From contig JAENWZ010000002.1 in NCBI GenBank assembly GCA_016649795.1, positions 1 through 30,346 on the forward strand: 30,346 bases of DNA. Direction: 5' to 3'. The notes under the pieces were generated by a model. The model was not told the DNA's origin. It saw nothing but the letters and a program-made list of their open reading frames with translations, and did not search any database. This document shows positions 8,147-17,276 of the stretch, one piece after another. The DNA is from Proteiniphilum sp. (GTDB taxonomy: Bacteria > Bacteroidota > Bacteroidia > Bacteroidales > Dysgonomonadaceae). Position 1 is the stretch's first letter; every line of letters starts with the position of its first letter. A program made the position numbers and the translations under genes.

Positions 8147-10285
8147 ATGAGCACCCGGATAAAAAGCATAAAAAAGAACGCCGGCGATATCTGGAACAAC
8201 GTTTTCTGGAAGAATCCCTATCATCTGTGGGCATTGAAGGTGACGGTCTCCATAGCCTTCCTGTTGGTCCCTGCCGAGTTGCTCTTTCACAACTCTTTCA
8301 TCGGGACCACCATGGCACTGGGGGTGGTGGCCATGGCGCTGGGTGAGACCGATGTACATCCCCGCGGACGGTTAAAGTCGGCAGCCATTGCATTGATCCT
8401 CTTCATTCTCACAAGCTCCCTTGTTGAGCTGTTCCTGCCCTTTCCTGCAATATTCGCTGTTGTGCTGACCATCATGGCATTCAGCCTGTTGCTGGTGGGA
8501 GGGCTGAGTTCACGTCTTCAGGGAATTACCTTCGGCACGATGCTCATTCTGGTATACACGATGCTGGGTGCCGGTACGAGTGATGTATGGTTCCATCAAC
8601 CCGTGCTCTACACCATCGGTGCATTATCTTATTCCGTCATCTCCATCCTGCTGTTGTATCACAGACCCCATCGGCTATTAAAGGATCAGCTTGCACGCGG
8701 ATTTCAATACTTGTCAGAATATATCGAAGTGAAAGCCAATCTCTTTCCGAGTAACCCTCAGGTGCAGAAAGAGATACGAAACAAGCTGGCGCAAAAAAAT
8801 ATTGAGCTGGCACAACAGATTGAAGCTTGTAAGAACGATCTCTACAGCTACTCTGAAGAAAGCAATCCCGATTCGCTTGAGATAGTGAACAGCTATTACA
8901 GGAAATGGTTCTTATTGCAGGAGATGCAGGAGAGAGCCATATCGAGTCATGAGCAGTATGATCTCTTGTCGAGCCAGGTGGAAAACACCGAACTGATTGA
9001 GGGATTTGGACAGCTGATGCGTGAGCTGGCAAAGGCAATGCATCTTTATGCAGAATCACTGATCACCGATCAACCCTATAAGCATCCCATCTCACTGAAA
9101 TGGACCACTTCAGCTTTGCAAAATATGCTTGAAGACGAAAGAGGAGAGTCACACTATCTTACTCTTTCACTGCTGACGAGTAACCTGATGGGATTGGAGA
9201 AAAGTCTGCGGGAGGAGGAGCAAACCGTTGCTCAGATAGATGTGACCGAGTTCAATACCCGCAAACCGGAAAGAAAACGGATACGGACAATCATCTCACC
9301 CAAGCATCCCCGTTTTCGTTTTGCTGTACGGCTTACCCTGACATGGTTGATTGGATTTGGTATCATGCAGTTGCTCCATTTCGAGAAAGGAGCTTGGATA
9401 CTTCTGACTTCACTGATTGTCTTTCAGCAGACTTACAGTGCTACCCGCATGCGTCTTTTTCACCGCGTGCTGGGTACCCTCCTGGGCGTTGTGCTGGGAG
9501 TCACACTGGCTCATCTGTTACCCACGCATGCCGGTCAGATACTTCTTTTGCTGGGATCGATCTATGCTTTCTACTACTGGTTGAAAAAGAACTATGTCGT
9601 AGCAGCCATCTTCATCACCATCTTTGTGCTGGCAGCATTCAACCTCCTTACCAGCGAGGGGGTGGCGGTGATGCTCCCTCGTATTGTGGACACCCTTATT
9701 GGCGGTATCCTTGCCTTTCTGGTAGTACGTTTTGTATGGCCCGACTGGCAGTACAAGCAACTCCCGGACTTGTTGCATACAGCAGTGGTGGAGAATAAAC
9801 GCTATTTCGAGAGCATCTATGACGGCTCTGTTAACGAGGAGGATTATCTTCATAACCGGCGTACTGCCAATAACGCAGATAATGCACTCACTTCGGCATG
9901 GAAAGGAATGCGTATCGAACCCAAGAGCACGCGTCTCTACCAAAATAAGGCATTTAACATCACCAATCTGAATCATGCGTTGTTGTCCTATATCTCCGCA
10001 TTCGGTGTACACAAGTATTCCATTGAATTAACGGAAAAAGAGCGTGAATTTTGTCGCGACATAAGCAGTGTCCTGCATTTTGTTTCGGAGTCGCTTAAGA
10101 GCCCTGACGATGAAATGGAATATAATAATTATATCGAACTTGCCAACCGATGGGAAGATAGTATGGCAGAAATGAAGAACGATGCCGGTAACAGGCGGAT
10201 GGTGCTGATCTACAATATAGCCCACGTCTCACGTGAAATACTGGTGGAAGCGAAGGGTATTAAAAAACTGTATGAAATGAATTGA
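8147..10285 (+). CDS. YccS/FUSC-family inner-membrane protein
   Basis: The 712-residue protein has the duplicated layout of YccS/FUSC proteins. A block of about five to six membrane helices (residues 25-170) is followed by a long helical cytoplasmic region (about 180-390), a second membrane block (about 400-540), and a C-terminal helical soluble part. Family motifs include FHNSFIGTTMALGVVAMALG in the first block and GAWILLTSLIVFQQTYSATR with RVLGTLLGVVLG in the second. The family is related to aromatic-acid and fusaric-acid efflux proteins, but the YccS substrate is unknown. The gene follows the DUF5686-type gene by 81 nt and probably shares its transcript. An AAAAGG directly abuts the ATG, too close for a normal Shine-Dalgarno. 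Confidence 0.85.
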   Translation: MSTRIKSIKKNAGDIWNNVFWKNPYHLWALKVTVSIAFLLVPAELLFHNSFIGTTMALGVVAMALGETDVHPRGRLKSAAIALILFILTSSLVELFLPFPAIFAVVLTIMAFSLLLVGGLSSRLQGITFGTMLILVYTMLGAGTSDVWFHQPVLYTIGALSYSVISILLLYHRPHRLLKDQLARGFQYLSEYIEVKANLFPSNPQVQKEIRNKLAQKNIELAQQIEACKNDLYSYSEESNPDSLEIVNSYYRKWFLLQEMQERAISSHEQYDLLSSQVENTELIEGFGQLMRELAKAMHLYAESLITDQPYKHPISLKWTTSALQNMLEDERGESHYLTLSLLTSNLMGLEKSLREEEQTVAQIDVTEFNTRKPERKRIRTIISPKHPRFRFAVRLTLTWLIGFGIMQLLHFEKGAWILLTSLIVFQQTYSATRMRLFHRVLGTLLGVVLGVTLAHLLPTHAGQILLLLGSIYAFYYWLKKNYVVAAIFITIFVLAAFNLLTSEGVAVMLPRIVDTLIGGILAFLVVRFVWPDWQYKQLPDLLHTAVVENKRYFESIYDGSVNEEDYLHNRRTANNADNALTSAWKGMRIEPKSTRLYQNKAFNITNLNHALLSYISAFGVHKYSIELTEKEREFCRDISSVLHFVSESLKSPDDEMEYNNYIELANRWEDSMAEMKNDAGNRRMVLIYNIAHVSREILVEAKGIKKLYEMN

Positions 10286-10327
10286 GCAGCGTCTCACTCT
10301 TTCTCATTCACGTAAAAGCGTTCCGTT

Positions 10328-10351
10328 GTTTCTCGGCGAAACGTTTTTTTT
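10328..10351 (+). terminator. Short hairpin with T-run after the YccS-type gene
   Basis: A 5-bp stem, GTTTC / GAAAC, with loop TCGGC is followed by a run of eight T. This matches a weak intrinsic terminator between the YccS-type gene and the tsaD promoter. Confidence 0.45.
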
Positions 10352-10355
10352 GTGT

Positions 10356-10363
10356 TATCTTTG
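10356..10363 (+). promoter_or_regulatory. Bacteroidetes -7 promoter box for tsaD
   Basis: TATCTTTG is an exact match, only 19 nt before the tsaD ATG at 10383. The expected transcript leader is about 13 nt, which is very short and leaves little room for a ribosome-binding site. Confidence 0.55.
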
Positions 10364-10382
10364 TACCTTATTTCATTTGTAA

Positions 10383-11399
10383 ATGGTTACGATTTTAGGC
10401 ATAGAGTCATCCTGCGACGATACATCAGCTGCGGTGATCCGTGATGGGGTTATCCTTTCCAACGTGATTGCCGGACAGGCAGTGCACGAACGATATGGCG
10501 GCGTAGTGCCCGAGCTGGCGTCGCGGGCACATCAGCAGAATATTATCCCAGTGGTGCACGACGCGCTGAAGCAGGCAGGTGTCTCCAAAGAGGAGCTGTC
10601 GGCCGTCGCCTTCACACGCGGTCCCGGCCTGCTGGGCTCACTACTGGTGGGGACATCTTTCGCGAAAGGGTTTTCATCGGCGCTTAATATCCCCATGATC
10701 GAGGTGAATCACCTGCAGGCGCACGTGCTGGCTCATTTCATCAAAGAGGATGAGAGTGATACCGATCAGCCTTCGTTCCCCTTCCTCTGCCTGTTGGTGT
10801 CGGGAGGTAACTCGCAGATCATCCTGGTGAAATCATACAGCGAGATGGAGATCATCGGGCAGACCATCGACGACGCTGCAGGCGAGGCTTTCGACAAGTG
10901 TGCCAAGGTGATGGGACTGGGTTATCCCGGCGGACCGGTGGTGGACCGTCTGGCGAAGTTGGGTGATCCGGATCGTTTCACCTTCAGCAAGCCCAATATA
11001 GCAGGGTACGATTATAGCTTTAGCGGACTAAAGACATCGTTCCTCTACTTCCTCCGCGATGAGCTGAAGAATGATTCCGATTTCATTGAAAATAACAAGA
11101 ACGATCTCTGCGCATCGTTGCAGAAGACGATCGTCAATATACTGATGAACAAGCTCTATCATGCCTCCAAAGATCTGAAAATAAAAGAGGTAGCCGTCGC
11201 CGGCGGTGTCTCGGCCAACTCCGCATTGCGAAGTGCATTCGAAGATTACAGCCGTAGGTATGGATGGATAATACATATTCCAAAATTTGCCTATACCACC
11301 GACAATGCGGCAATGGTAGCCATCACAGGTTATCACAAATACCTGGACAAACAGTTTTGCGGACCCGAAGTGGTGCCATATGCCAGAGTATCCATATAA
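10383..11399 (+). CDS. tsaD: tRNA N6-threonylcarbamoyladenosine transferase TsaD
   Basis: TsaD transfers the threonylcarbamoyl group from TC-AMP to A37 of ANN-decoding tRNAs, working with TsaB and TsaE in the cytoplasm. The 338-residue protein has the N-terminal ASKHA motif LGIESSCDDTSAAVI, the GGVVPELASRAH segment (39-50), the metal ligands His110 and His114 in NHLQAH, the LLVSGGNSQ and AAGEAFDKCAKVMGLGYPGG motifs, AVAGGVSANS, and the third metal-ligand region YTTDNAAM near 305. Length is normal. It has its own promoter and is followed closely by glnS. Confidence 0.97.
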   Translation: MVTILGIESSCDDTSAAVIRDGVILSNVIAGQAVHERYGGVVPELASRAHQQNIIPVVHDALKQAGVSKEELSAVAFTRGPGLLGSLLVGTSFAKGFSSALNIPMIEVNHLQAHVLAHFIKEDESDTDQPSFPFLCLLVSGGNSQIILVKSYSEMEIIGQTIDDAAGEAFDKCAKVMGLGYPGGPVVDRLAKLGDPDRFTFSKPNIAGYDYSFSGLKTSFLYFLRDELKNDSDFIENNKNDLCASLQKTIVNILMNKLYHASKDLKIKEVAVAGGVSANSALRSAFEDYSRRYGWIIHIPKFAYTTDNAAMVAITGYHKYLDKQFCGPEVVPYARVSI

Positions 11400-11424
11400 T
11401 TCTTAATTGATAATTCTTAATTGA
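11397..11424. repeat. Two tandem 14-bp copies between tsaD and glnS
   Basis: TAATTCTTAATTGA is present twice back to back, at 11397-11410 and 11411-11424. The first copy begins with the stop codon of tsaD and the second ends 7 nt before the glnS ATG. It may be a replication-slippage product. Confidence 0.6.
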
Positions 11425-11431
11425 TCCATAT

Positions 11432-13129
11432 ATGTCAGAACAAGAGAATCCCACGATTGAGGAGAACAAAAAAAGCCTCAATTTTATTGAAGTAATCGTA
11501 GAGAAAGACCTGGAAGAGGGGAAGAACGGCGGGCGCATACAGACCCGTTTCCCGCCGGAACCGAATGGTTACCTTCACATAGGACATGCCAAAGCGATCT
11601 GTATTGATTTCGGTATTGCCCAAAAATATGGCGGTGTCTGCAACCTGCGTTTCGATGATACCAACCCCGTGAAAGAAGATGTGGAGTATGTTGATTCCAT
11701 CATGGAAGATATCCAATGGCTCGGTTTTCACTGGGAGAACGTCTATTACGCCTCTGATTATTTTCAGCAATTGTGGGATTTTGCTGTGAAGCTTGTCAAA
11801 GAAGGAAAAGCATACGTCGATGAGCAATCGGCTGAGGAGATCGCCCGACAAAAAGGAACACCTACTGTTCCGGGAACAGAGAGTCCCTTTCGCTACCGTC
11901 CCATAGAGGAGTCGCTGGAGCTGTTTCAAAAAATGAACAGTGGTGAGATACCCGAAGGGAAGATGGTGCTGCGCGCCAGGATAGACATGGCATCCTCCAA
12001 TATGCATTTCCGCGATCCTCTTATTTATCATGTGATCCATATACCGCACCACCGCACCGGAACAACCTGGAAGGCCTTTCCGATGTATGACTTTGCCCAT
12101 GGACAGTCGGACTACTTCGAGGGTGTAACGCACTCGCTCTGCACGCTCGAGTTCGTGGTGCACCGTCCGCTCTACGACTGGTTTATCGACCAGCTGGCCG
12201 ACAGCAATTACCGTCCGCGCCAGTACGAGTTCAACCGCCTCAATCTGACCTACACGGTGATGAGCAAACGCAAGCTGCTGCAACTGGTGCAGGACAAGCT
12301 TGTCTCGGGATGGGATGATCCGCGTATGCCCACCATCACCGGTATGCGTCGCAGAGGTTTTACTTCCGAAGGGATACGCAGCTTTATCGACAAGATAGGG
12401 TACACGAAATATGACGGCATCAATGATGTCTCACTCCTCGAGCACGCCGTGCGGGAAGATCTCAATGCAAGGGCCATGCGTGTTTTCGGTGTGCTTGATC
12501 CGGTGAAGCTGCTCCTTACCAACTATCCGGAGGAGCAGGTGGAGGAGATGGAGGCGATCAACAATCCCGAAGATGAGACGATGGGATCACGCCGGGTGAA
12601 ATTCTCACGTGAGCTATGGATTGAGCGCGATGATTTTATGGAAGAGGCACCAAAGAAATATTTCCGTCTCACGCCCGGCAGCGAGGTGCGCCTCAAGAAT
12701 GCCTATATAGTGAAGTGTACAGGTTGTAAGAAAGATGAGGGCGGGAAAGTGACAGAGGTATATGCCGAGTATGATCCCATGACCAAAAGCGGTATGCCTG
12801 AATCGAACCGAAAGGTGAAGGGTACCATTCACTGGGTCTCGGTGCCTCACAGCGTGGATGCCGAAGTGAGGCTTTACGACCGCCTGTTTATAGTGGAAGA
12901 TCCGGCCGGTGAAAAGGAGAAAGACTTCAGAGAGCTGATCAACCCCGAATCGCTCATCGTGAAAAAGGGATGTAAAGTGGAAGAGTATCTGAAAGAGGCT
13001 AAACCTCTCGACAGCTTCCAGTTTCAGCGTATCGGTTATTTTAATGTAGATACCGACACTGCCGGGGGAGCACTTGTTTTTAACCGTACGGTTGCACTCA
13101 GGGATTCCTGGAAGAAGCAGAACAATTAG
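11432..13129 (+). CDS. glnS: Glutaminyl-tRNA synthetase
   Basis: GlnRS charges tRNA-Gln with glutamine in the cytoplasm. The 565-residue class I enzyme shows PPEPNGYLHIGHAKAI with the HIGH motif at 49-52 and the KMSKS-type motif VMSKRKL at about 275-282. The GlnRS-type sequence between them, YDFAHGQSDYFEGVTHSLCT with EFVVHRPLYDW, distinguishes it from GluRS. The C-terminal beta-barrel anticodon domain (about 340-560) is complete. It lies 32 nt after tsaD and probably shares a transcript with it and with the TPR gene. Confidence 0.95.
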   Translation: MSEQENPTIEENKKSLNFIEVIVEKDLEEGKNGGRIQTRFPPEPNGYLHIGHAKAICIDFGIAQKYGGVCNLRFDDTNPVKEDVEYVDSIMEDIQWLGFHWENVYYASDYFQQLWDFAVKLVKEGKAYVDEQSAEEIARQKGTPTVPGTESPFRYRPIEESLELFQKMNSGEIPEGKMVLRARIDMASSNMHFRDPLIYHVIHIPHHRTGTTWKAFPMYDFAHGQSDYFEGVTHSLCTLEFVVHRPLYDWFIDQLADSNYRPRQYEFNRLNLTYTVMSKRKLLQLVQDKLVSGWDDPRMPTITGMRRRGFTSEGIRSFIDKIGYTKYDGINDVSLLEHAVREDLNARAMRVFGVLDPVKLLLTNYPEEQVEEMEAINNPEDETMGSRRVKFSRELWIERDDFMEEAPKKYFRLTPGSEVRLKNAYIVKCTGCKKDEGGKVTEVYAEYDPMTKSGMPESNRKVKGTIHWVSVPHSVDAEVRLYDRLFIVEDPAGEKEKDFRELINPESLIVKKGCKVEEYLKEAKPLDSFQFQRIGYFNVDTDTAGGALVFNRTVALRDSWKKQNN

Positions 13130-13204
13130 TGAAATAACCTGGCTGACATCTGTGAACAGCAGAGCCAAAACGGGTAACGTGCCCTTTTTATAATGCATAG
13201 AGAT

Positions 13205-14635
13205 ATGGACGATAACGAATTAGATATAACCTCATTGGTTGAGAAGTACGAACAGATGCGCACAAAGGGCAAGAAAATGTACTTCGATGCCGATGAGTTT
13301 GCCCTGCTGGCTGAGTATTACAACGCTGAAGGTGATAACGATGAGGCGGAGCAGCTTGTCATGGAGGGGTTGAAGATGCATCCCGGCAGTCCTGAGCTGG
13401 TGCTGTTGAAAGTAAAGACACTCGTTTTCTCGGAATTGTATGAAGAGGCTCTCGATTATATGAGGCTGGTATCGGATGACGGAGGTGTGGAGCTGCCGCT
13501 GCTGACGATTGAAGTTTACCTTCATCTGGACAGGTACGACGATGCGGACAGTCTGATCAATAAAACACTTGCGCGGGAGCTGCAGATGGATGATCTCTAC
13601 TATTTCATCACCGAGGTGGGATATCTGCTCAACGATGTGGATAAATTCGATCGCGCTATCTCGTTTCTCGAGGAGAGCATGAAGATCGATGAGTCGAATG
13701 CCGATGCAATCGTGGATCTGGCCTATGCCTATGAGATGAAAGGTAACCTGGAGAAAGCTATAGGGTACAATAACCGCCTGCTCGACATTGATCCCTATTC
13801 CTACGACGGATGGGTGAATATCGGCAAGCTCTTTTCCATGGACGAGCAATACGACAAGGCGATCAATGCGTTCGATTTCGCGTTGACCATCAGAGAGGAT
13901 GATGTGTTGGTGCTGAAGATGAAAGCGCTCTCCCTCTATTTGAACGACAACACCTCCGAAGCGATCTCCATATTCGAAAAGTGTCTGCAGAAATCGCCCG
14001 ACGATGAAACACTCTATGATTCTTTGCTTGAAGCATACGAAGCCATGGAGCAGTATGATGAGATGATGAAGCTGATTGATAAGAAAGAGGTGCTGTTTGG
14101 TAGCGAGGGCATACTGGCCAAACGTGCTTTTGTGCATATCAACAAGGAGGAGTTCGAGCAAGCGAGAGAGCTCTTCTCCCGGATTCCCGATGCGGAAAAA
14201 GATACACTCGATTACTATATGCTCGAGGGTGAACTGGCTTTCCACGACGATGATTTCATACAGGCTGAGGTCTCCTATATGAAAGCAGCGCTTATATCGG
14301 AAGGGAATGAAGATATCCTGGACCGGCTGGCCAATATCAGCGTGGCGCAGGAGAAATTTGAGCAAGCCGCCGAATACCTTGAAGAGCTGCTGGATATTGC
14401 TCCCGATTTCCCTACCGCCAAATCGAGGCTGGCATTCATCCGCTTTGAGATCGGTTCCAAGGAGCCGTTCGACGAGATCATGAGTCAGTTCGCCGATGAG
14501 GAGCTGCGTGCCCTCCTCAACCTGCTTACGGGAAACGAAGATTCAGATTTCTCCGGTTACAGCAGGGAGAAGATTCTTATTCGCCTGAACGAAGCACGGG
14601 AGAACAGAGTGTTGTTCAAGAACATCAAATATTGA
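13205..14635 (+). CDS. Tetratricopeptide-repeat protein
   Basis: From the chosen ATG the product is 476 residues, acidic, all-helical and built of about ten TPR units. Clear ones are AIVDLAYAYEMKGNLEKAIG, AINAFDFALTIREDD, and EKFEQAAEYLEELLDIAPDF. No signal peptide or membrane segment is present, so it is a cytoplasmic scaffold or interaction protein of unknown partner. An earlier in-frame ATG at 13193 would add MHRD; I prefer 13205 (MDDNELDITSL). The gene is 75 nt downstream of glnS in the same direction and ends just before a strong terminator. Confidence 0.88.
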   Translation: MDDNELDITSLVEKYEQMRTKGKKMYFDADEFALLAEYYNAEGDNDEAEQLVMEGLKMHPGSPELVLLKVKTLVFSELYEEALDYMRLVSDDGGVELPLLTIEVYLHLDRYDDADSLINKTLARELQMDDLYYFITEVGYLLNDVDKFDRAISFLEESMKIDESNADAIVDLAYAYEMKGNLEKAIGYNNRLLDIDPYSYDGWVNIGKLFSMDEQYDKAINAFDFALTIREDDVLVLKMKALSLYLNDNTSEAISIFEKCLQKSPDDETLYDSLLEAYEAMEQYDEMMKLIDKKEVLFGSEGILAKRAFVHINKEEFEQARELFSRIPDAEKDTLDYYMLEGELAFHDDDFIQAEVSYMKAALISEGNEDILDRLANISVAQEKFEQAAEYLEELLDIAPDFPTAKSRLAFIRFEIGSKEPFDEIMSQFADEELRALLNLLTGNEDSDFSGYSREKILIRLNEARENRVLFKNIKY

Positions 14636-14679
14636 TGTTCATTGTATTAGTTCTTCCACCTGCTTCCTACACTCACAAT

Positions 14680-14720
14680 AAAAGTTCCCGGAAGCAGATA
14701 ACCTGCTGCCGGGAACTTTT
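14680..14720. terminator. Strong bidirectional intrinsic terminator
   Basis: A near-perfect stem joins AAAAGTTCCCGG (14680-14691) and CCGGGAACTTTT (14709-14720). It continues, after one A/G mismatch, as AGCAG / CTGCT around the loop ATAAC. A-runs and T-runs on both sides make it work in both directions. It sits between the convergent TPR gene and the last gene of the Sus-like operon. Confidence 0.9.
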
Positions 14721-14736
14721 CACTCAATCTGTAATT

Positions 14737-16284
14737 CTATTTTCTTATCTTGATCTCAATCTCTACCCATGCACCGGTAGACTCGCCGGCCGATGTCGCT
14801 TTTTCGCCTCCCAGGCCTCTTACAATCGCGATGGCATATTTATTGATCTCGCCTGCAGTGGTACCTCCAAAGCCTATGGCAAACATATATCCCTCCGACA
14901 TGTTCGACTGTCTGACCACGCTTGAGCCACCAATCTTGTTCTTCACGTAGGTATCCACGAGCTCCCAATCTTCCTGGTTATCGCCAATCTCATCGAATGT
15001 CTTGCCTACTGTGCTGAAGAAGTCAGAGGCAGACGGCAAACGGGTTAGGTTGTATGGTGTTGACCACTCCTCAACCAGATCGTTTGCTTTAATGGTAGAA
15101 GCCTTGCTCACATTGGGTCCGAAGATAGCCGGTCCGTTGCTCGCGTGCCCGTCTGAGATATAACAGTTTGTGTACATCAGGTTTACACTGCTCTGATTGG
15201 CTTTCGCCAGTGTCCCGTCCAGAACGTAGGGAGCCATCGAGAAGCTGAAATAGCTTTTGGGATATTTCTCATCGGTAAGGATGATATACTTATAATGGAT
15301 CATCACATCTCCCACAGTAGCACCGGGGAACAAGATGGTGACAGGCAATGACTGCAGACCCTCATTTCCGTTACTGTCTATGGCGGTAACCACAACACTC
15401 GTCACATCTTCACCCGCATCAACGTCAAAGCTGAACCGGTTATCGCTAAGCGCGATCGTTTGTGCGGGATCGGAACCCCCTCCTCTCACGATCACATAGG
15501 ATAGCGATGTAACAGTAAGATTTGATGTGACCCTGCCGGAGACAGTAAAGGTGGAGTCGGGTTTGACTTCGATCATCTCATTATCATAAATGATTACCGG
15601 TCCCACGGCAGTGACATGTTTTATCTCAAACAGTCTGCTGACGGTAAGCTCACCTCTGTTCACCGCAGTGACCATGACCCCTGTCATGCCATTACGTGCA
15701 ATCAAAGGGATGTCAAAGTTCGACTCCTGCTCACCCGTGAGGTCCACAGAAACAGGCCCTTCGGTGATATCTCCTTTTATGATCCGGTAGTTCAGGCTGG
15801 TGATCTTCGTCTTCGATGTCACTGAACCCTTCACGTGAAATGTTACCCCCGACTCAATGTCATCAATAAAACCGGGATCATCCAACGTTATCTCCAGACC
15901 GTCGACGCCCTGGATTACTTTGAAAATTCTGACCGACCTGTTACCATTGACATCTTCAGCGATTATTTTTACACCCACGGTCGTGGGTTCGGCAAGAAAA
16001 CCAAGCGTAAAGGAATCCGCAGATCCGTCCACTCCCAGTTCCAAACGATCACCTGATTCATCCAGCTTGCCCGTTTCATCAATCTTCTGATGAAAATAGA
16101 AAGCTCCTGAGAGAGGTTCATCGGTCATAATTTTCCCTTTCACATAGAACAGGTCTCCGGGGAAGATCTCACTGATGCTGTCGAGTCCGTTCTCAAATAT
16201 TATCTGAGGGTCGCCTGCTTTCTCCTCGCAGCTCCAGAGAATAGTTACGGCAACAGAGATAAGTAATAGTACTCTTTTTATCAT
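14737..16284 (-). CDS. Surface lipoprotein with Ig-like repeats, last gene of the SusCD operon
   Basis: The 515-residue protein has a signal peptide with lipobox ILWSC (Cys19), followed by acidic residues (EEK) that can act as a Bacteroidetes surface-export signal. Three consecutive beta-rich segments of about 100 residues follow (roughly 28-125, 127-225 and 228-325). They share a pattern of FxVKGxVTSxxxITSLxY and VMVTAVNRGE / VVVTAIDSNGNEG, as in Ig-like or cadherin-like domains. The C-terminal 180 residues form a distinct domain I do not recognise. By position it resembles SusE/SusF-type surface binding proteins, and substrate capture is the likely role (inference). It is 42 nt downstream of the EEP gene. 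Confidence 0.65.
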   Translation of the reverse strand: MIKRVLLLISVAVTILWSCEEKAGDPQIIFENGLDSISEIFPGDLFYVKGKIMTDEPLSGAFYFHQKIDETGKLDESGDRLELGVDGSADSFTLGFLAEPTTVGVKIIAEDVNGNRSVRIFKVIQGVDGLEITLDDPGFIDDIESGVTFHVKGSVTSKTKITSLNYRIIKGDITEGPVSVDLTGEQESNFDIPLIARNGMTGVMVTAVNRGELTVSRLFEIKHVTAVGPVIIYDNEMIEVKPDSTFTVSGRVTSNLTVTSLSYVIVRGGGSDPAQTIALSDNRFSFDVDAGEDVTSVVVTAIDSNGNEGLQSLPVTILFPGATVGDVMIHYKYIILTDEKYPKSYFSFSMAPYVLDGTLAKANQSSVNLMYTNCYISDGHASNGPAIFGPNVSKASTIKANDLVEEWSTPYNLTRLPSASDFFSTVGKTFDEIGDNQEDWELVDTYVKNKIGGSSVVRQSNMSEGYMFAIGFGGTTAGEINKYAIAIVRGLGGEKATSAGESTGAWVEIEIKIRK

Positions 16285-16326
16285 GATGGCAATTTTTTAC
16301 TATTTTAAATCAATGGAAAAAATGGA

Positions 16327-17145
16327 TTAATTCAGTTCCAGCACAGAGACAACAGGTAAATGATCGGAAGCGAGGGTCCGGATCACATTGTGAGAGACCA
16401 CGTTGAATTTCACTTCCGGGCGATAGATGATGTAATCGATCTCTCTGTTGGGTGCATTAGAGCTGATGGTATTGCACCCTGTGGTACATGTTTTCTTAAA
16501 CCCATAGCCGAAGAATGTCTGCATCGTATTATTCTCGGGTGTTGCATTAAAATCACCAGCCAGGATGGTAGGGTAGTTGGATGACGACAGGATACGGTTG
16601 ATCTCAGGAACCTGCAGGTCTCTGTTCTCCTGCGTTAATTCAAGATGGGTACCGGCGATGGTGATTTTCTTGTCATTCAGCATAATATTCGCTTTCGTCA
16701 TAATACGGTAACTTACATAAGTGTCGCCCAGCTCTACACGCGGTAACTGGAACGTCTGAGGATCAGACAGCGCGTAGCGGGAGAGGATGCCCAATCCCGA
16801 TTCACCACCCTGATATTCTATTGCTCTTCCGTAATAGGTATAGGGCAAATCTGTTTTTGCCGACAGCAGGGCCAGCTGATCCACCTTACCGCTTCTCGTG
16901 GTGTTCCTGTCCAGTTCCTGAAGAAACACAACATCCGGCTTTGCCTGTCGGATGATCTCTGCAACTGCATCCACATCGGGCGTTGAGCTGTTGTAAGGAG
17001 AGCAGTATTTCACATTGTAACTCATCACTGTGATCCTGTTGGTCACATCATTCTCTTCCCATCCCGGATCTTCCACATCCCGGTATTGCTCTTTACAGTT
17101 AAGTGTAGCTGCAAATAAAAACAGAATTATTAGTATTTTCTTCAT
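16327..17145 (-). CDS. Endonuclease/exonuclease/phosphatase (EEP) family lipoprotein
   Basis: This 272-residue protein has a lipoprotein signal (TLNC, Cys17) and a complete EEP fold. Visible catalytic motifs are MSYNVK (Asn44), LQELDR (Glu77), GTHLEL (His167), AGDFNATP (Asp198, Asn200), REIDYI (Asp237) and SDHLPV (Asp261, His262). Family members are Mg-dependent phosphodiesterases or phosphatases acting on DNA, phosphoinositides, sphingomyelin or similar compounds. All key residues are present, so it should be active at the cell surface or in the periplasm. It lies between susD and the Ig-repeat lipoprotein gene and is the only predicted enzyme of the locus. The actual substrate cannot be read from the sequence. 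Confidence 0.88.
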   Translation of the reverse strand: MKKILIILFLFAATLNCKEQYRDVEDPGWEENDVTNRITVMSYNVKYCSPYNSSTPDVDAVAEIIRQAKPDVVFLQELDRNTTRSGKVDQLALLSAKTDLPYTYYGRAIEYQGGESGLGILSRYALSDPQTFQLPRVELGDTYVSYRIMTKANIMLNDKKITIAGTHLELTQENRDLQVPEINRILSSSNYPTILAGDFNATPENNTMQTFFGYGFKKTCTTGCNTISSNAPNREIDYIIYRPEVKFNVVSHNVIRTLASDHLPVVSVLELN

Positions 17146-17180
17146 AGATTAATTTTTAATTTTTGCATTCGTTGTTATTA

Positions 17181-17256
17181 CGCTTTTCAAAGCGCAGGCG
17201 GAACAGCCATCTACGCATATTTAAGCATAAAGCTTATGTTCATAAACACGAGTTTA
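17181..17256. promoter_or_regulatory. Cluster of small hairpins in the susD-EEP gap
   Basis: The 131-nt gap downstream of susD holds three short inverted repeats: CGCTTT/AAAGCG (17181-17194), CATAA/TTATG (17226-17238) and TAAAC/GTTTA (17243-17256). None has a strong U-tract. They could lower read-through or protect the susCD message, giving less of the two downstream lipoproteins. No promoter box was found here. Confidence 0.3.
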
Positions 17257-17276
17257 CGTAAATGGTGCCGGATGAA

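Noticed and set aside
11435..12283. 282-codon minus-strand frame within glnS
   Set aside because: It lies fully antisense to the catalytic part of glnS and shows no protein-like motifs.
13232..14365. Long open frame (377 codons) on the minus strand within the TPR gene
   Set aside because: It is antisense to a well-supported TPR protein, its translation is rich in His and Ile with no recognisable motif, and it has no promoter of its own. It is a codon-usage shadow.
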